Below, piece after piece: positions 3,831-6,539 of a DNA stretch of 6,539 nucleotides (position 1 is its first letter; each line of letters begins with the position of its first letter). Made by a program: the position numbers and the translations under genes. The notes beneath the pieces were generated by a model. That model was not told where the DNA came from. It did not search any database and saw nothing but the letters and a program-made list of their open reading frames with translations. The stretch is taken from assembly GCA_017353855.1 (NCBI GenBank), contig JAFMSA010000246.1, forward strand, positions 1-6,539. Reading direction: 5' to 3'. Source of the stretch: Alphaproteobacteria bacterium (GTDB lineage Bacteria > Pseudomonadota > Alphaproteobacteria > ATCC43930 > CGMCC-115725).

Positions 3831-6137
3831 ATGGATCGCAAGCTCGTCCCACATCACTCCCACTGGGGTGCTTTCAACGCCGTCGTCGAAGACGGCAAAC
3901 TCATCGGCGCCGTTCCATTTGACTTCGACCCCGATCCCTCACCGCTGATCGCAGCAATTCCGGACGCAGTGTATTCGCAGACCCGCGTCGCCTGCCCGAT
4001 GGTGCGCGCCGGGTGGCTCGAAAATGGCCCGGGGGGCGGGGCCGGGCGCGGGCGCGAACCCTTCGTGCGGGTCGAATGGGAGCACGCCCTCAAACTCGTT
4101 GCGGGCGAGCTGGCCCGGGTGAGGCGTGAGCACGGCCCAGCGGCGATCATGGGCGGTTCGCAGGGGTGGTCGTCGGCCGGTCATTTTCACGAAGCGCGCG
4201 GGCAACTGCGGCGGTTTCTTGCCTCCTCAGGCGGGTTTGTCGACCAGACCAGCAATTACAGCTTCGGCACGGCGCTGACGTTCCTGCCGCACATACTCGG
4301 GAGCGCGCAGTCGGTGACCGGGCCTTTGACCTCCTGGTCATCGATCGCACGACATTCCAAGCTCCTTGTGCTGTTCGGCGGCGCCAACCCGAAGAACACG
4401 CAGGTCGCCAAGGGCGGCTGCGCCTGGCACGGCACGAGCGCCGCCTTTGCGGCGCTGGCGCGGGCCGGGGTGCGGGTCGTCAACATCAGCCCGATCCGGG
4501 AGGACGGCCCGGAGCCCACCAGCCCCGAGTGGATCCCGATCCGGCCTAATACGGATACGGCGATGATGCTGGCCCTGGCGCATACGCTGGTATCCGAGCG
4601 CCGCCACGATGAGGCTTTTCTTGCGCGCTGCTGCAGCGGCTTCCCACGCGTGCTGCCCTATCTGACCGGCGTGGATGACAATCAGGCGAAGGACGCGGCG
4701 TGGGCGGCGGCAATCACCGGTGTACCGGCGGAGACGATCCGCGCCCTGGCGCGGCAGATGGCCTCAGAACGCACCATGCTGACCGCGTCATGGTCGCTGC
4801 AGCGCGCCGACCATGGCGAGCAGCCCTACTGGGCGCTGGTGCTGCTGGCGGCGTGTCTCGGCCAGATCGGGCTACCCGGCGGCGGGTTTGGCTTCGGCTA
4901 TGGCTCGGGAGCGGGGCTCGCCGAGCCACCGCTCCTGTTTCCCGCTCCGGCGATGCCGGTGCTGCCGAATCCCGCGCGGCTCGCGATACCCGCTGCCCGC
5001 ATTGCGGACTGCCTGCTGCACCCGGGCGGGCGCTACGACTACGATGGCAAGAGCTTCACCTATCCCGACATCCGGCTCGTCTATTGGGCAGGCGGCAACC
5101 CCTTCCATCATCATCAGGACCTGAACAGGCTGCGCGGCGCCTGGCAGCGCCCGGAGACTATCATCGTGCACGAGCCGTGGTGGACGGCGACAGCCCGCCA
5201 TGCCGACATCGTGCTGCCGGTGACGACCTCGCTTGAACGCAACGACCTTGGCGGCTCGCCCCGCGACCGGTTCGTGATCGCGATGCATAAGGCGATCGAA
5301 CCCGTTGGCGAGGCGCGGCACGACTTCGATATTTTTCGAGATCTTGCAGGGCGCCTCGATTGCGAGGCGCCCTTCGCCGAAGGCCGCGACGAGACGGCCT
5401 GGCTGCGCTGCATTTACGACGCATTCCGCGAGCGCGCGCAAAGCAACCTCGTGCCGGAGTTCGACGCATTCTGGGAGAGGGGCTGGGTCGAAATACCGCT
5501 GCGAACTGACGAATACGTACTATTTGCCGAGTTCCGCGCCGACCCCAGGAAGAACCGGCTGCGCACCTCCTCCGGCCGGATCGAACTCTATTCCGACGAG
5601 ATCGCCGGGTTCGGCTATGATGATTGCCCGCCGCACCCCGCGTGGATCGAGCCCGCGGAATGGCTGGGCAGCAGGCAAGCGGCAGCCTTCCCGCTTCACC
5701 TCGTCTCGAGCCAGCCTCGCCACAAGCTGCACAGCCAGATGGATGCAGGGCCGGTCAGCGCGCGAGGCAAAACGGCGGGACGCGAAACTCTGGCAATCCA
5801 CCCCGTCGACGCCGCCGCCCGCGGGATTTGCAATGGTGAGGTCGTGCGCGTCTCCAACGCGCGTGGCGCTTGTTTTGCTGGGGTCCTGATTACGGAAGCG
5901 GTGCGACCCGGGGTGGTCCGGCTCTCCTGCGGCGCTTGGTACGACCCGCTGCACGATGAGGAGAAGCCGGCTTGCGCTCACGGCAATGCGAATGTGTTGA
6001 CGCGCGACTGCGGCACCTCGCGGCTAAGCCAGGGTCCGAGTTCGGCGACGGCACTTGTCGAAGTCGAAAAATGTACAAACCCGGCCCCGCCCGTCAGCGC
6101 GTTTGCGCCCGTGCCCCTGACAGCGATGGCGGGCTAA
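3831..6137 (+). CDS. bisC: Molybdopterin S/N-oxide reductase, BisC/DMSO reductase family, cytoplasmic
   Basis: This 768-aa protein matches the BisC/DorA/TorA branch of the DMSO reductase family. These are single-subunit enzymes with a bis-MGD molybdenum centre and no N-terminal Fe4S4 cluster; no Cys cluster motif is seen. They reduce S- or N-oxides such as biotin sulfoxide, methionine sulfoxide, DMSO or TMAO. Visible blocks are 'TRVACPMVRAGWL' (51-63), 'GGSQGWSSAG' (108-117), 'NYSFGTA' (142-148), 'HDEAFLARC' (259-267, as in E. coli BisC), 'GQIGLPGGGFG' (344-354), 'GGNPFHHHQDLNRL' (421-434), 'HADIVLPVTTSLERNDL' (457-473), 'RHKLHSQ' (630-636) and 'NVLTRDCGTSRLS' (721-733). The dinucleotide-binding C-terminal domain spans about 620-745. 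Ser144 is the expected Mo ligand (Ser147 of Rhodobacter DMSO reductase). Trp113 matches Trp116, and Gln111 stands where DMSO reductase and BisC have Tyr114. There is no Tat signal, so it acts in the cytoplasm like BisC. Length is normal and the frame is intact. The exact substrate is unknown. Confidence 0.9.
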   Translation: MDRKLVPHHSHWGAFNAVVEDGKLIGAVPFDFDPDPSPLIAAIPDAVYSQTRVACPMVRAGWLENGPGGGAGRGREPFVRVEWEHALKLVAGELARVRREHGPAAIMGGSQGWSSAGHFHEARGQLRRFLASSGGFVDQTSNYSFGTALTFLPHILGSAQSVTGPLTSWSSIARHSKLLVLFGGANPKNTQVAKGGCAWHGTSAAFAALARAGVRVVNISPIREDGPEPTSPEWIPIRPNTDTAMMLALAHTLVSERRHDEAFLARCCSGFPRVLPYLTGVDDNQAKDAAWAAAITGVPAETIRALARQMASERTMLTASWSLQRADHGEQPYWALVLLAACLGQIGLPGGGFGFGYGSGAGLAEPPLLFPAPAMPVLPNPARLAIPAARIADCLLHPGGRYDYDGKSFTYPDIRLVYWAGGNPFHHHQDLNRLRGAWQRPETIIVHEPWWTATARHADIVLPVTTSLERNDLGGSPRDRFVIAMHKAIEPVGEARHDFDIFRDLAGRLDCEAPFAEGRDETAWLRCIYDAFRERAQSNLVPEFDAFWERGWVEIPLRTDEYVLFAEFRADPRKNRLRTSSGRIELYSDEIAGFGYDDCPPHPAWIEPAEWLGSRQAAAFPLHLVSSQPRHKLHSQMDAGPVSARGKTAGRETLAIHPVDAAARGICNGEVVRVSNARGACFAGVLITEAVRPGVVRLSCGAWYDPLHDEEKPACAHGNANVLTRDCGTSRLSQGPSSATALVEVEKCTNPAPPVSAFAPVPLTAMAG

Positions 6138-6539
6138 TGCCCTCGTTCGGGGTTCTCGGCCTGTCGCGGTCTCGACCCGGCTGCTGGAAGTTATTTATAA
6201 CCCTCGATAGCCGCCGCTCTAACGCGGGCCCTTCGAACGCCGGTAGCTCAACGCACAGCGTTGAAGCAGGCTCTCTCAGCGTGATCGGCTCTCCATTTGC
6301 TGATAAAAGGCCCCGCCGCATAAATGGCTACGTCGCCCACTACTATGGGCCCGCCACCGTACCAGTATTGACGAAACCGATAGAAACCGATTTCTCGAAC
6401 CCGGCGGCCGCAGAGAAGTACGGAGGACGGCAGCTCTGGCCGAACCCCTGCATAGCCGAAGCTACGGTCTATATCCAGCGCGATATGGAAGTCGGGCCGG
6501 AGGGGCCACTATTCAGCTTGGTGAGGCGGCGGCTCCGCG
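6137..6539 (+). CDS. Possible partial ORF overlapping the reductase stop, unrecognised
   Basis: An ATG at 6137 shares a base with the reductase stop (TAATG), and its frame stays open for 134 codons to the right edge. It begins 'MPSFGVLGLSRSRPGCWKLF' and later reads 'NGYVAHYYGPATVPVLTKPI' and 'CIAEATVYIQRDMEVGPEG'. The overlap is typical of translational coupling, but there is no Shine-Dalgarno sequence, third-position bias is only moderate and no family is recognised. The opposite strand is also open from about 6505 down to about 6262 (with phrases such as 'DFHIALDIDRSFGYAGVRPE'), so the openness may be a composition effect. It would be confirmed only by homologues or by continuing sequence. 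Confidence 0.25.
   Translation, partial: MPSFGVLGLSRSRPGCWKLFITLDSRRSNAGPSNAGSSTHSVEAGSLSVIGSPFADKRPRRINGYVAHYYGPATVPVLTKPIETDFSNPAAAEKYGGRQLWPNPCIAEATVYIQRDMEVGPEGPLFSLVRRRLR
6248..6264. repeat. Small perfect hairpin downstream of the reductase
   Basis: TCAACGC (6248-6254) and GCGTTGA (6258-6264) form a perfect 7-bp stem with an ACA loop, 111 bp after the reductase stop. No T-run follows, so it is only a weak terminator candidate. Confidence 0.3.
6373..6391. repeat. Two tandem GAAACCGAT copies
   Basis: GAAACCGAT occurs at 6373-6381 and again at 6383-6391, a 10-bp period that places both on the same DNA face. With only two copies, it may be a regulator site or chance. Confidence 0.35.

Noticed and set aside
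3831..3930. Possible Tat signal peptide on the reductase, as in DorA or TorA
   Set aside because: The N-terminus lacks a twin-arginine motif and a hydrophobic core, and begins directly with sequence alignable to the start of BisC.
3854..5981. Many long open frames antisense or out of frame within the reductase gene
   Set aside because: They are expected shadows of a high-GC gene. They are Arg/Ala/Pro-rich and none shows a family motif.
6373..6391. GAAACCGAT repeats as plasmid iterons or a CRISPR
   Set aside because: There are only two short copies, with no spacers, no replication gene and no Cas gene.

Overview
The window looks like chromosomal accessory DNA from a high-GC alphaproteobacterium. 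Rhizobiales or Rhodospirillales would fit, but no marker gene fixes the taxon. The argument rests on strong G/C third-position use in the intact genes, an IS110-type transposase remnant, a DUF2442-type gene ending in an 'ANGRKGGRPR' tail, and a BisC-like reductase.

Only three genes look clearly intact. Two of them form an overlapping pair at 1059-1813: a small XRE-type helix-turn-helix protein followed by a PIN-domain ribonuclease. This is probably a type II toxin-antitoxin module with a non-standard antitoxin fold. The third, at 3831-6137, is a full-length cytoplasmic molybdenum S/N-oxide reductase of the BisC/DMSO reductase family. It has a serine Mo ligand, and Gln replaces the active-site Tyr that is linked to sulfoxide use.

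The rest of 1-3830 is mostly a gene graveyard. On the minus strand lie the C-terminal part of an IS110 transposase (1-235, running off the left edge) and a short AraC-type helix-turn-helix fragment (311-502). Positions 503-1000 hold only a doubtful minus-strand reading frame. Downstream of the XRE/PIN pair come a 39-codon reading frame (1849-1968), a frameshifted gene that keeps an excellent ribosome binding site (2061-2474), a 29-bp hairpin (2528-2556), an unidentified coding remnant (2734-3042), a frameshifted DUF2442 gene (3121-3498), and the N-terminal stub of a serine resolvase whose catalytic Ser has become Asn (3511-3579).

After the reductase, a plus-strand frame begins at an ATG overlapping the reductase stop codon (TAATG, 6135-6139) and stays open to the right edge. 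It is unrecognised and may be a chance frame. No RNA gene, CRISPR array, replication origin or complete insertion sequence was found.

The picture is one of repeated insertion, deletion and decay around two functional islands. The XRE/PIN module and the reductase share no evident pathway. No cofactor-biosynthesis, cytochrome or sensor gene for the reductase lies within the window.
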